Below, one piece after another: positions 15,432 to 23,119 of a DNA stretch of 34,078 nucleotides. Numbering within the stretch: position 1 is the first letter of the stretch; each line of letters begins with the position of its first letter. The position numbers were made by a program, and so were the translations under genes. The notes beneath the pieces are model-generated. The model was not told the origin of the DNA. It made no database searches and was given only the letters and a program-made list of their open reading frames with translations. Origin of the DNA: a virus. Location of the stretch: IMG/VR virus record IMGVR_UViG_3300035183_000846, positions 1-34,078 of that record. One strand, 5' to 3'.

Positions 15432-16082
15432 TCACCACTTCGGCTGCACGCATGGTTCGCTGCGCTCCATCAGCCAGTACGGCATGTCGACGACGCCCAT
15501 CTGGCGCGGCCAGTCCCCGCGCACGCCCGGATAATCCGCCGGCAGCGGGCGCAGCGGCACGCCGTCGCGCACCACCGGGAAGCCCTCGCCCCAGGAATCG
15601 CACGGCGCCACGGTCCACGCGCGCACGCGCCCCAGGCCGACCGACCGCTTGCGTCCCAGGTGCGTCACCCAGCCCAGCAGCTCGCGCACGGCATCGACAT
15701 CGCCAACCGCGTACCAGTCGAGGCGGTCGCCGACCACATGCGCAACCTCGCGGGGGATGCGGTAGCTCTTCGCCGGGCCGGCGGTGATCTTGAGCGTGCC
15801 CATCTGCCGCCCCATCAGCTGCGCCTGCTCGACCGGGAAGCGGCGATGCGTGTGCTGGAGCTCGACGCGCTCGACGGCGCCGAGCGCGCAGCTGGCGAGA
15901 TAGAATCGCTCGCCCGGCTCGCGCTCGAGCGGCACCGCGAGCGGCACCAGATCCTCGGCGGTCGCCGCCGGCGGAATGCCGTCGCGCTGGCACATGGCCG
16001 CGCCGAGCAGCGCATCGAGCGCGAGCGGCACGCTCATCGCCAGCCCGCTCGCCAGCTCGGCCGTGACGCGGAGCGGGGTCAT
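15432..16082 (-). CDS. csf3: Csf3, Cas5-like RAMP subunit of type IV CRISPR effector
   Basis: A 216-residue protein. It starts as a ferredoxin-like RAMP (LRVTAELASGLAMSVPLALDALL) and carries a Gly-rich loop LGRKRSVGLGRV at about 142-153, the usual RAMP signature. Cas5 subunits hold the 5' handle of the guide RNA at the foot of the complex. Cys31 and Cys65 are not in a zinc pattern. ATG 16082 overlaps the csf2 stop as ATGA. Length and position directly after csf2 fit Csf3. No nuclease motif is seen, consistent with a structural role. Confidence 0.82.
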   Translation of the reverse strand: MTPLRVTAELASGLAMSVPLALDALLGAAMCQRDGIPPAATAEDLVPLAVPLEREPGERFYLASCALGAVERVELQHTHRRFPVEQAQLMGRQMGTLKITAGPAKSYRIPREVAHVVGDRLDWYAVGDVDAVRELLGWVTHLGRKRSVGLGRVRAWTVAPCDSWGEGFPVVRDGVPLRPLPADYPGVRGDWPRQMGVVDMPYWLMERSEPCVQPKW

Positions 16083-17050
16083 GCCGCAACCGACGACAGG
16101 AACGACGCGATGCGTTCGCGCCGCTCGGCGACGTGCGAGCGGAAGCGCTCGCCCACCCGCGCCCCCAGTGCCCGCACGTCCATCGCGTCGGGCCGCTCGC
16201 TCGGCCGGCGCAGCTCCGCGCCCCAGGCCATGACCGGCGCGAGCAGCCCGCAGCCTGTGCCCCGCTTGCCGCCAACGCGCGCGTCATAGAGGAACGCCGC
16301 GAGCATCACCATCAGCGTGTCGTGGTCGAGGTCGTCCCAGCACGTTGCCGTGACGCGCCACCAGAAGAGCGAGCCCTGCACCACGCGCTCATAGGTGCGC
16401 GGCAGCATCGTGCTCTTGGTCTCGGCCGCGACCGCATCGGTGGCGGCGCCCTCGCGCAGCTCCATGCGCATCTCGACCTGCTGGCGCTCCGCGTCCGTCA
16501 GCAGCTTGCGCTTGGTCGGATCGAGCAGCGGATCCATCCGCACGCGCTGCGCCTCTTCGACGTGTGCGCGCTGGCTCGACAGCGGCGCGGCGCCGATCCA
16601 CTCCACGACATGCTCCGGCAGGAGGTGCGCCGTCTCGGTGCAGATGAGCGTCGCCTCGTCCACCGCGAGCCGGCCGGGGATGACGCGGTTCTGCGCGCAG
16701 CCACCCAGGAGCGCGAGCGGCGGGAAGAGGTCGCAGAGCTCGCGGTAGTCGCCGAGCTTCACGCTGCCGCCCGCCGATCCTGTCACCATGCCGCCCGCGA
16801 AGAGCAGCCGCAGCGCCGCCTCCGACAGCGTGGCGCCGAGGAGTCCCGCCGCGTCGAGGTAGGCGAAGGCCGCCGCCTGGCGCAGGCCGTGGCGCATCGT
16901 GTCGCCCGTCACCATCGGCACATCGGCAAAGCTGCCGTCCGGCAGCCGGGTCTTGCGCCGCATGCACAGCGCTGCGTTGCCCAGCGTCTCGCTGTGGTGC
17001 GCGATCGGCTGCTCGGCGCGCAACACGAAATCAAACCGTTTCGTTTCCAT
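16079..17050 (-). CDS. csf2: Csf2, Cas7-like backbone subunit of type IV CRISPR effector
   Basis: A 323-residue protein. The N-terminus (FVLRAEQPIAHHSETLGNAA) and VPMVTGDTMRHGLRQ at 44-58 fit the first RAMP strand and the conserved [VI]SGNxxRGxLR-type block of Cas7/Csf2. A Gly-rich loop GGKRGTGCG lies at about 260-268. Cas7 subunits polymerise along the guide RNA and form the filament backbone. ATG 17050 has GGAGGAGATGT upstream and overlaps the end of cas11 by 20 nt; the stop overlaps csf3. The length is usual for Csf2. The HHSE near residue 19 is on the expected RNA-facing part, but I cannot assign catalysis. Confidence 0.88.
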   Translation of the reverse strand: METKRFDFVLRAEQPIAHHSETLGNAALCMRRKTRLPDGSFADVPMVTGDTMRHGLRQAAAFAYLDAAGLLGATLSEAALRLLFAGGMVTGSAGGSVKLGDYRELCDLFPPLALLGGCAQNRVIPGRLAVDEATLICTETAHLLPEHVVEWIGAAPLSSQRAHVEEAQRVRMDPLLDPTKRKLLTDAERQQVEMRMELREGAATDAVAAETKSTMLPRTYERVVQGSLFWWRVTATCWDDLDHDTLMVMLAAFLYDARVGGKRGTGCGLLAPVMAWGAELRRPSERPDAMDVRALGARVGERFRSHVAERRERIASFLSSVAA

Positions 17051-17441
17051 ACATCTCCTCCGCCTCCTCGTCGATCACCAGGCTCTGCTGATATTCGAGC
17101 GTGTCGTTGCGTGCCCGCTTGCGCCGCTCCGCTTCCGCGCGCGCGAGCGCCAGCACATACGGCGTCTCGCGGTCGATCAGGTCGAGCAGCGCGCCGTGGC
17201 GCTCACCGACCGCCGCGGCCAGCGCCACCGTCGCCGAAGAGAGCGATCTGCCCTGCCCCACGATGCGCAGGCCGCGCAGGACGCGCGCCATCCACTCCGG
17301 CGCCGTCGTGGTCGTCTTGGCCGCGGCGCGCATCCGCGTCTCGATCTGCTCCCAGTGCGTCAGGCTCGACGCGCCGCCGGCCAGGAACTCCGCCCGCGCC
17401 GCGAGCACCCACCGCACGACTACTGCTCGTACGTCCTCCAT
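17031..17441 (-). CDS. cas11: Cas11-like small subunit of type IV-B effector
   Basis: A 136-residue, Ala/Arg-rich and apparently all-helical protein (MEDVRAVVVRWVLAARAEFL and onward), as expected of Cas11 small subunits, which line the belly of class 1 complexes and stabilise target binding. Sequence motifs are weak, so the assignment rests on size, helical character and place between csf1 and csf2. The start is secure: AAAGGAGACCG precedes ATG 17441. The csf1 frame remains open across most of this gene. The 3' end overlaps csf2 by 20 nt. Confidence 0.72.
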   Translation of the reverse strand: MEDVRAVVVRWVLAARAEFLAGGASSLTHWEQIETRMRAAAKTTTTAPEWMARVLRGLRIVGQGRSLSSATVALAAAVGERHGALLDLIDRETPYVLALARAEAERRKRARNDTLEYQQSLVIDEEAEEMYGNETV

Positions 17442-18204
17442 CGGTCTCCTTTCGTGCGGCGAGCGTCGCCGCGTAGTCCGCCTCGTCGCGCTGCGCGAGC
17501 CAGAGGCAGAGCGTGAACCATGCCCCGCCGCGCGCCGGGCCGTGCGCGTCCTCGAAGGTGCGCACGGCATCCGCGCTATGCTGATAGCTGGCGACCCGGT
17601 ATCGTCCCGTCTCGATCTCCTCCTTGGTGATGCCCGCCGACAGCGCGGCGATCATCGCGTCGCAGAGCGTCCAGTCGCCGAGCGCGATGGTCTGCTCCTC
17701 GAACCGCACCAGGCCGCGCGTGCCGCCGGACAGATTCATCGGCGTCCACGGCAGCGTGTGTTTCTGGCCGCTGTCCGCAATCGCACAGAACCACGGCCCC
17801 ACCTTCGGACGGCGCAGCCAGGCGAGCAGCCACGGCTTGCACGCCTTGTTCCCGTAGGCGTACTCACCCGCATCGTAGCAGTGCGAGAAGAGCCGCAGGT
17901 TCACGCCCTTCTTGCCCGACTGCGGCGCCGGATGTCCCGGCGGCGCCACCCACGAGCAGGCCCATGCGCATGGCTCGCAGACAATCGGCGAGGACTGCGC
18001 GCGGCACTTGTTCTGGTCGGTGAACGACGCGCCCATCCACCGCACACGATCAACGCCGCGATCGTCGAGCGCCGGCGCACCGCAGAGCCAGCACGGCGCG
18101 GCATGCAGCGTGTCGGCCAGCGGCGGACAGCCGGCCAGGCGGTAGAGGAGCGCGGCGGGCGTGCCCTGCTCAGACTGCCGGGACTGCTTCGCTGCTGCCG
18201 CCAT
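17203..18204 (-). CDS. csf1: Csf1, zinc-finger large-subunit-like protein; 3' end runs into cas11
   Basis: The frame from ATG 18204 gives 333 residues; GGAGGTGGCG upstream makes the start secure. CWLC (Cys38, Cys41) and CEPC (Cys76, Cys79) form the two-knuckle zinc finger typical of Csf1, the small Cas8-like subunit of type IV. The middle is rich in aromatic residues (CKPWLLAWLRRPKVGPWF) and looks globular. From residue 255 the frame overlaps cas11 by 239 nt, and its sequence becomes Gly/Ala/Arg shadow-like. The true protein probably ends near 255, close to the usual Csf1 length, with a lost stop, a frameshift or a real overlapping tail. The start overlaps the helicase end by 35 nt. Confidence 0.8.
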   Translation of the reverse strand: MAAAAKQSRQSEQGTPAALLYRLAGCPPLADTLHAAPCWLCGAPALDDRGVDRVRWMGASFTDQNKCRAQSSPIVCEPCAWACSWVAPPGHPAPQSGKKGVNLRLFSHCYDAGEYAYGNKACKPWLLAWLRRPKVGPWFCAIADSGQKHTLPWTPMNLSGGTRGLVRFEEQTIALGDWTLCDAMIAALSAGITKEEIETGRYRVASYQHSADAVRTFEDAHGPARGGAWFTLCLWLAQRDEADYAATLAARKETDGGRTSSSRAVGARGAGGVPGRRRVEPDALGADRDADARRGQDDHDGAGVDGARPARPAHRGAGQIALFGDGGAGRGGR

Positions 18205-19921
18205 CGCCACCTCCACCGCCAAGGGGCGTGCGCGCCCCCGCCTTCTTCGCCAGCAGCGCTTCCGCCAGCCGCTTCACGTTGTCGCCGCCACCCTGTAGCT
18301 GCTCGACCAGCGCCGCATCCGGATCGCGAATGCCCTGGATCTGCCCCTTCTTGATCTGCAGCGTGTCCGCGATCACCGGGTCGCTGCCGCTGTCGGCAAC
18401 GAGGAAGTAGGCGGCGACTGGGTCGCCCTGGCCGTCACGGTGCACGCGGCCGATCGCCTGCTCATGGACGGCCGGCGACCAGTCGAGCTCGCCGAACACC
18501 ACCGTGCGGCAGCAGCCCTGCAGCCCGTCCAGGCCGGCGCCGGCGCGGAGCGACATGATCAGCACCGGCGTCTCGCCGCCGACGAACCGGCGCTTCGCCT
18601 CCTCCTTCTGGTTCGGCGACTCCGAGCCGGTGTACATCGCGGGCTGCAGGTCGCGCAGCCTATCCAGCCAGATCGAATAGACCTCACGGTGCCAGCCGTA
18701 GAGGACGACGCGTTCGCCGCTTTCGACCAGCAGCTTCACGAAATCGGCGACGTACGGCGCTTTCGCGATCCCCGTCGCCTGGCGGACGAGGTAGGACAGC
18801 TCCTCCGCGGCCTTCCATTTCTCGCCGCGCCCGAGCGGGTTCTGGTCAAGGATGATGCGCGCCAGCTCCATCGCGGCGCTCTGCACCGATTCGATCGCGC
18901 GGGTGTCCGCGTCGACGTAGTGCTCGATCTTCGTCAGCTCCGGCAGCTCGCGGCCGACGTCCTTCCGGGTCCGGCGCAGCATCAGGCCGTGCTCGCGCAG
19001 GTAGCCGCCGAACGCCTTCGCATTCTTGATCGACGCCCGGCCATGCTGGTCGGTGTGGTCGCCGCACCATTCGCGCAGGAACTCCTCCCAGGAGCCGAGC
19101 GCGCCCTCGCGCAGCACGTCGAGGACGGACCACATCTCGCCGCCTAGGTTGTGGATCGGGGTCGCCGACAATCCCAGGCGGTAGGTCGCCGCCCGCGCTA
19201 GCTGGACGGCGGCGGCGTACTTGTCGGTCTTGCGGTGCCGCAGCTCCTGCACCTCGTCGAACACCACGGAGCGGATGTGCGGCGACAGCGCGTCCGCCCA
19301 TCCGGCCATCTTGTGGTAGTTCATCACCAGCACGTCGGGAAACTCGCCGAACAGCCCGCGCTGTGGCCCGGTCAGGTCGTACGGCGTTCCCTTCTTGATG
19401 ATGTGCACCCGCAGGCCGGGAGCGAACTTCTGCAGCTCGTCGCGCCACTGCCGCGGCAGATGGGTGAGGGTCACGACCAGCGCCGGGCGGGTCGCCGGGT
19501 CCGTCAGCATGCAGATCGCGGATGCGGTCTTCCCGATGCCGACGTCGTCGGCGAGCAGCAGGCCCGGAACCTGCAGCGCCATCTCGGCCGCGATCTTCTG
19601 GTATTCGCGGGCCGGGACCGCCAGCTCGAACCGACGCGCCTGGTAGTCGCCCGACATGATCGCCGAGACGATCGCCTCCTGCTCGCGGTGCATCGCCGCG
19701 CGGCGTTCGAGGTGCTCGCTCGGCGTCACCTGCAGCGGGAAGCGCTCGCAGAACCATTGCAGGTCGCGCGCGATCTCGATCGTGTCGGTGAGCGTGACCT
19801 TGCCGCCGGCGCGCTGCGCCTTGCCGAAGACGCGCTTGAGCCGCATGGCGACGTGCGGCTCGCACTTGATCTCCCACTCGCGGCCCTTCAGGACCGCCGT
19901 GCCGAATGTCCGCACCCTCAC
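18170..19921 (-). CDS. SNF2-like superfamily 2 helicase / ATPase
   Basis: A 583-residue protein with the SF2 motif set: Walker A DDVGIGKT (125-132), DExx box FDEVQE (Asp222, Glu223), motif III LSATP (251-255), motif V around SLRAGAGLDGLQ (457-468) and motif VI QAIGRVHRDGQ (488-498). The order and the RxHRxGQ box fit the SNF2/RapA-like branch of DNA translocases. GTG 19921 forms a GTGA overlap with the nuclease-like gene and has GGGAGG upstream; the longer frame is shadow. The C-terminus is Gly-rich and overlaps csf1. In many phages such a gene serves replication or recombination. Here it is also directly upstream of csf1. Confidence 0.9.
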   Translation of the reverse strand: MRVRTFGTAVLKGREWEIKCEPHVAMRLKRVFGKAQRAGGKVTLTDTIEIARDLQWFCERFPLQVTPSEHLERRAAMHREQEAIVSAIMSGDYQARRFELAVPAREYQKIAAEMALQVPGLLLADDVGIGKTASAICMLTDPATRPALVVTLTHLPRQWRDELQKFAPGLRVHIIKKGTPYDLTGPQRGLFGEFPDVLVMNYHKMAGWADALSPHIRSVVFDEVQELRHRKTDKYAAAVQLARAATYRLGLSATPIHNLGGEMWSVLDVLREGALGSWEEFLREWCGDHTDQHGRASIKNAKAFGGYLREHGLMLRRTRKDVGRELPELTKIEHYVDADTRAIESVQSAAMELARIILDQNPLGRGEKWKAAEELSYLVRQATGIAKAPYVADFVKLLVESGERVVLYGWHREVYSIWLDRLRDLQPAMYTGSESPNQKEEAKRRFVGGETPVLIMSLRAGAGLDGLQGCCRTVVFGELDWSPAVHEQAIGRVHRDGQGDPVAAYFLVADSGSDPVIADTLQIKKGQIQGIRDPDAALVEQLQGGGDNVKRLAEALLAKKAGARTPLGGGGGDGGSSEAVPAV

Positions 19922-20265
19922 AACCCTCCCACCTTCACCGCCCGAACGGGCTTGCTGTTGATCGTCTCCGGCAGCCGGGTCAGCCGGTGCCGATTCGTCA
20001 CCACGATCAGCGCCGTGATCTCGTCGCGCTGGGCATAGCGGTGCACCTGGCGCGTCAGCGCCGACAGGCTGCCGTCGATCTTCACCTCGATGCCGATGCC
20101 ACCGGGCAGCAGGAAGTCGATTCGGTCGGCGGCGCCGAACCGCACCTCGCGCGCCGGCGATAGCGGCGAGAGGACCGTGGCGAGGCCGTCCTGCAGCTCG
20201 ATCTCGTCGGCGAACGCGAAGACGTGCCGCGCGACGAGCGCCATCACTTCGTGGAGCGCCAGCAT
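19918..20265 (-). CDS. PD-(D/E)XK-like nuclease
   Basis: A 115-residue protein. RIDFLLPGGIGIEVKIDG supplies the core of a PD-(D/E)XK fold: Asp in RIDF, then Glu-x-Lys in IEVK. A helix (LTRQVHRYAQ) and a strand (ALIVVTN) follow, as in small Holliday-junction or restriction-type nucleases. ATG 20265 was chosen; the frame extends upstream without a ribosome binding site. The stop overlaps the helicase start as GTGA, so nuclease and helicase are probably made together and may act as one DNA-processing pair. The substrate is unknown. Confidence 0.75.
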   Translation of the reverse strand: MLALHEVMALVARHVFAFADEIELQDGLATVLSPLSPAREVRFGAADRIDFLLPGGIGIEVKIDGSLSALTRQVHRYAQRDEITALIVVTNRHRLTRLPETINSKPVRAVKVGGL

Positions 20266-20276
20266 CGCCGCGCCGC

Positions 20277-21170
20277 TCAGCTCTCCCCGCCGTCGCGATC
20301 GAGGCCGGCGAGGGCGTCCACCTCCAGGTCGCCATCGTGGATGCCGTTGATGCACGTCGAGCACCCGTCAGGGCCGGTCAGTCCGTTCGGGTGAAGCGGG
20401 CACGGTGGATAGGCGTTGCTCGCTTGTGGGGTATCGGTCATCACGTCCTCCCGTTTCTGCTTCTGACACCCGCACACCCCATCCCAATGTCGCAGCACGA
20501 CATCGGACAGGAACGCGGCGGTCTGCTCGCGCGTCTCCTGCATCACGCCCGTCGTCTCGTCGGGCGGATCGGTCAGCGGGTTGGGCGCGGAGCCGTCTGG
20601 GCGGCGGAACCAGAGCTGCAGAAGCGCTTGGTAGAGCCCGCCGTGTGGCTTGGTCAGCTGGTGCCCCAGCCGCCGCGAAAGCGCCTCCGATGGGCGCGCC
20701 GCATCGCAGCCGCCGCACCGACTGTCTCCGCAAGCGCAGGGCGGTGCCGCAGCGGCTTCGAGCTGCTGCGCCAGTTCCTCGACGTGCGCCGCGCTGACGT
20801 ACTCGCGGCAGCCGGGCGCACCCGACATCATCAGTGCCGAGTGGGTCGTACGCGGCAGTGTCCGCAGCCTGCGCGCGATCTGGGCGCGGAGGTCGGAGAG
20901 GCCGAATTCGGCTGGCTGCTCCCGTGGCGGCTCAATTCTCGGGTCGGTCAGCAGGCGATGCACTCGGTAGTCCTCCTTCGACAACGTGTCGAGCGCCGCA
21001 TCGAACGCCGCGTCCTGTCCGCGACACTCATCTTCGGTGTCCCAATCCTCGTTGCGCATTTCCTCGATCAGCACTTGGTAGACCCCCATGCGCTGCTTCG
21101 TGTCCGGCACGGCGCGTCGCAGTTTCCGAATAATGCCGTCCATGAGCGACGATCCTGATCCCCAGCCCAT
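20277..21170 (-). CDS. Unknown 297-residue Cys-containing protein
   Basis: ATG 21170 has GGGAGAACTAAAG upstream. The N-terminus is helical and charged (MDGIIRKLRRAVPDTKQRMG). A Cys cluster CACGDSRCGGC lies mid-protein, and CPLHPNGL with CSTC lies near the end, so one or two zinc sites are possible. An internal ATG at 20441 has a strong GGGAGGACGTG before it and would give a separate 54-residue zinc protein from the same frame. One long protein, a nested product, or two ancestral genes fused in frame are all possible. No family is recognised. Confidence 0.6.
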   Translation of the reverse strand: MGWGSGSSLMDGIIRKLRRAVPDTKQRMGVYQVLIEEMRNEDWDTEDECRGQDAAFDAALDTLSKEDYRVHRLLTDPRIEPPREQPAEFGLSDLRAQIARRLRTLPRTTHSALMMSGAPGCREYVSAAHVEELAQQLEAAAAPPCACGDSRCGGCDAARPSEALSRRLGHQLTKPHGGLYQALLQLWFRRPDGSAPNPLTDPPDETTGVMQETREQTAAFLSDVVLRHWDGVCGCQKQKREDVMTDTPQASNAYPPCPLHPNGLTGPDGCSTCINGIHDGDLEVDALAGLDRDGGES

Positions 21171-21246
21171 CTTTAGTTCTCCCTTCCTTCGTTAGCCCGC
21201 TGACAGCCCGCGCGATGTCCAAGCCCAACGGTGCGCAGCGTTCCGA

Positions 21247-22200
21247 TCAGCGGGGTGATGGGATCGCCAGCCGCGAACGCGGCGACGAGGAACCGCCCAA
21301 GCCCTCCTGCGGGAACTCCCGCACGCGGAGATCCGCTGGCCACTCAGATGGGTCCTCGCCGGCACGATGCACCAACTTGATCGGCGTGCCGGTGCAGCGC
21401 TCACGGTGGAGCGCCTGTTCGCGTAGGCTCTGCGGCACCAGGTGGTCGCACTTCACCGGCCGGCTACCGAGCTGCTTGACGAACACCGCGGCGCCGGCCT
21501 GCCGCCCCTCGCTTATCAGGCGGCGCACCCAGTCAATATGGAGTGGCCGCGCTCGCGGCCCACTCTCGCCGCCCAGGATGATCCAGTCGATCTTGGGCGA
21601 GCCCACCTCCGAAACCTCGCCCGGCGCGATGCCGACGAGCGTGTTGATGTAGCCGAGCTCGGTGTCGTCCCAGAACGTCAAGGGGGCGATCAGCGGCTCG
21701 ATCGAGATGAAACGCACCGCTGCGTCGACCGCACGGAGGTGCGCGATCTCGTCGAGTCGATCCGGGTGCGCGATCGTCGTGCCGAACCAGACGTTACGCG
21801 GCCAGCCGTTTCGTTGCCACCGCTCCAGCATCCGAGGCGCGTTGCCGGCCCGCTTCGTCAGGAGTAGCCAGTCGAGCCATGGTGTCCGCTCTACGAGCTC
21901 GACCCACCGCTCGCGCGCCTCGATCAGGTCGTCACGATCCTCCAGGACGTCGGCCATGGAGGCGCAGAACACGCGCCGGCGCTCACCGGCCTGTTCGGCG
22001 GCGCGGTTCCACTTCACCGGCTCGTTCCAGTGCTTGTCGCCGAAGAAGCGCCGCGGCGCGTCGGCGCCCCAGACATCATAGCCCCAGCGGTGCGCCAGAT
22101 CTGCCGCGTAACAGTTCTTGCACTCGGGGGCGATCTTGAGACACCCCCACCAGGGTGAAAACGTGTGATGGCACCAGGCGATCTTAGTGACTTCGCCCAC
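21247..22200 (-). CDS. DUF5131 (phage Gp37/Gp68) family protein
   Basis: A 317-residue protein matching the Gp37/Gp68 family, which is common in phages and plasmids. Visible blocks are IAWCHHTFSPWWGC, then IAPECKNCYA (a four-Cys cluster, Cys10, 20, 27 and 30, probably metal or Fe-S binding), VFCASMADVLED, LLLTKR, VWFGTTI, RFISIEPL and IILGGESGPRARP. The family is thought to be related to radical-SAM TIM barrels such as spore photoproduct lyase, but its reaction is not known to me. GTG 22200 has GGAAGGAG at good spacing. The last 40 residues are variable. It overlaps a broken small zinc gene. Confidence 0.88.
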   Translation of the reverse strand: MGEVTKIAWCHHTFSPWWGCLKIAPECKNCYAADLAHRWGYDVWGADAPRRFFGDKHWNEPVKWNRAAEQAGERRRVFCASMADVLEDRDDLIEARERWVELVERTPWLDWLLLTKRAGNAPRMLERWQRNGWPRNVWFGTTIAHPDRLDEIAHLRAVDAAVRFISIEPLIAPLTFWDDTELGYINTLVGIAPGEVSEVGSPKIDWIILGGESGPRARPLHIDWVRRLISEGRQAGAAVFVKQLGSRPVKCDHLVPQSLREQALHRERCTGTPIKLVHRAGEDPSEWPADLRVREFPQEGLGGSSSPRSRLAIPSPR

Positions 22201-22316
22201 GGTTATACTCCTTCCAGTAGTTCAATCGGCAGGTGTGACAGCGTCGCTTGCCGTCGCTACGATCGACGCTGGTGGCCCTTGGCACAGTGCTGCTCGTCGC
22301 TCAGCTCGTCGGTCAT
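22184..22316 (-). pseudogene. Frameshifted small CxxGH...CxxC zinc protein
   Basis: ATG 22316 overlaps the clamp-like gene stop as ATGA and encodes MTDELSDEQHCAKGHQRR before a TAG. A one-base shift continues as SDGKRRCHTCRLNYWKEYN and ends at a TAA (22184-22186) inside the next gene start. Together they make a protein of about 44 residues with the C-x2-GH ... C-x2-C layout of small phage zinc fingers. The gene is broken by a frameshift, is expressed by frameshifting, or contains a sequencing error. Without it, this 112-nt gap would be the only unexplained one in this part of the operon. Confidence 0.4.
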
Positions 22317-23119
22317 CGCTCACCTCGAATCTGCGCGGCCAGGGACTGCAACTCGTTCACCGCCGACGCTGGCTCTCCGCTGCCAGAAATTTGCGCCGCT
22401 CGCAGTTCGGCCGTGCGCGCCCAATGCTCTGCCGTGTCGCTGAACGTTTTCCCGCTCAGCCGCTCCCGTAGCTCGCGGTTCTCCTCGGCGGCGGCGAGGT
22501 ACATGGTGCAGATGCCGCGCTCGGCCAGCGTGTCAGTGTCCCAGCGCGCGACCAGATGCGGCACGCGGGCCAGGATCTCCGTCGCCGACGCCAGGACGAG
22601 CTGCCCGTCGTTCCGCCGCAGTCGTAGTGTCGAGTGCGCGGTCGGCGGCAGCATCAATGTGTGCAGCGTGCGCAAGAGCGGCGCGGCCTCGATCCGCACC
22701 GTGGCGACCCAGGATGCCGGCATGCGCGTGGCGTAGTTCGTCGGGAACTCCGCGGCCCTCTCTGGCGGCATGCGCTTGAAGCGCGCCGCGCCGCCGACGC
22801 CGCCTTCCACGATCAGCGCATCGTCGAGCATGCGAAGCACGACCGGCGCGCCGGTGGCGCAGGCCTCGTAGAACCGGGACACCTCGCCGGAATCGAGGCC
22901 GACCCACGGCATGCCGATCGACGGAACGCTCGCCGGGCGCGACGAGTAGGCGATGCGATGGTTGTCGGTGGCCGCCAGGTGGAGCCGCGCCCCCGATGCG
23001 CGCAGGTGGATGCCGTGCAGGCAGCAGGGCAGCCCTTTCGTGCACTCATCCAGCGCGGCGAACGCCACGGTGCTGAGCATCTCGTGGAGGTGCCAGCCGA
23101 CGATCGTGACGGCGCTCAT
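22313..23119 (-). CDS. Sliding-clamp-like (DnaN/beta-clamp-related) protein
   Basis: A 268-residue protein. The segment LPCCLHGIHLRASGARLHLA, then ATDNHRIAY (about 49-58), matches the DnaN block GVxLxxxGxxLxLxATDxHRLA, in which the ATDxHR turn is strongly conserved. Bacterial beta clamps have about 370 residues in three domains, so this protein may have two full domains or a divergent third. The clamp tethers polymerases and repair enzymes to DNA. ATG 23119 overlaps the previous stop as ATGA; the long upstream frame is shadow. The C-terminal 60 residues look coiled-coil. No DNA polymerase gene is in the window, so it may recruit host enzymes. Confidence 0.72.
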   Translation of the reverse strand: MSAVTIVGWHLHEMLSTVAFAALDECTKGLPCCLHGIHLRASGARLHLAATDNHRIAYSSRPASVPSIGMPWVGLDSGEVSRFYEACATGAPVVLRMLDDALIVEGGVGGAARFKRMPPERAAEFPTNYATRMPASWVATVRIEAAPLLRTLHTLMLPPTAHSTLRLRRNDGQLVLASATEILARVPHLVARWDTDTLAERGICTMYLAAAEENRELRERLSGKTFSDTAEHWARTAELRAAQISGSGEPASAVNELQSLAAQIRGER

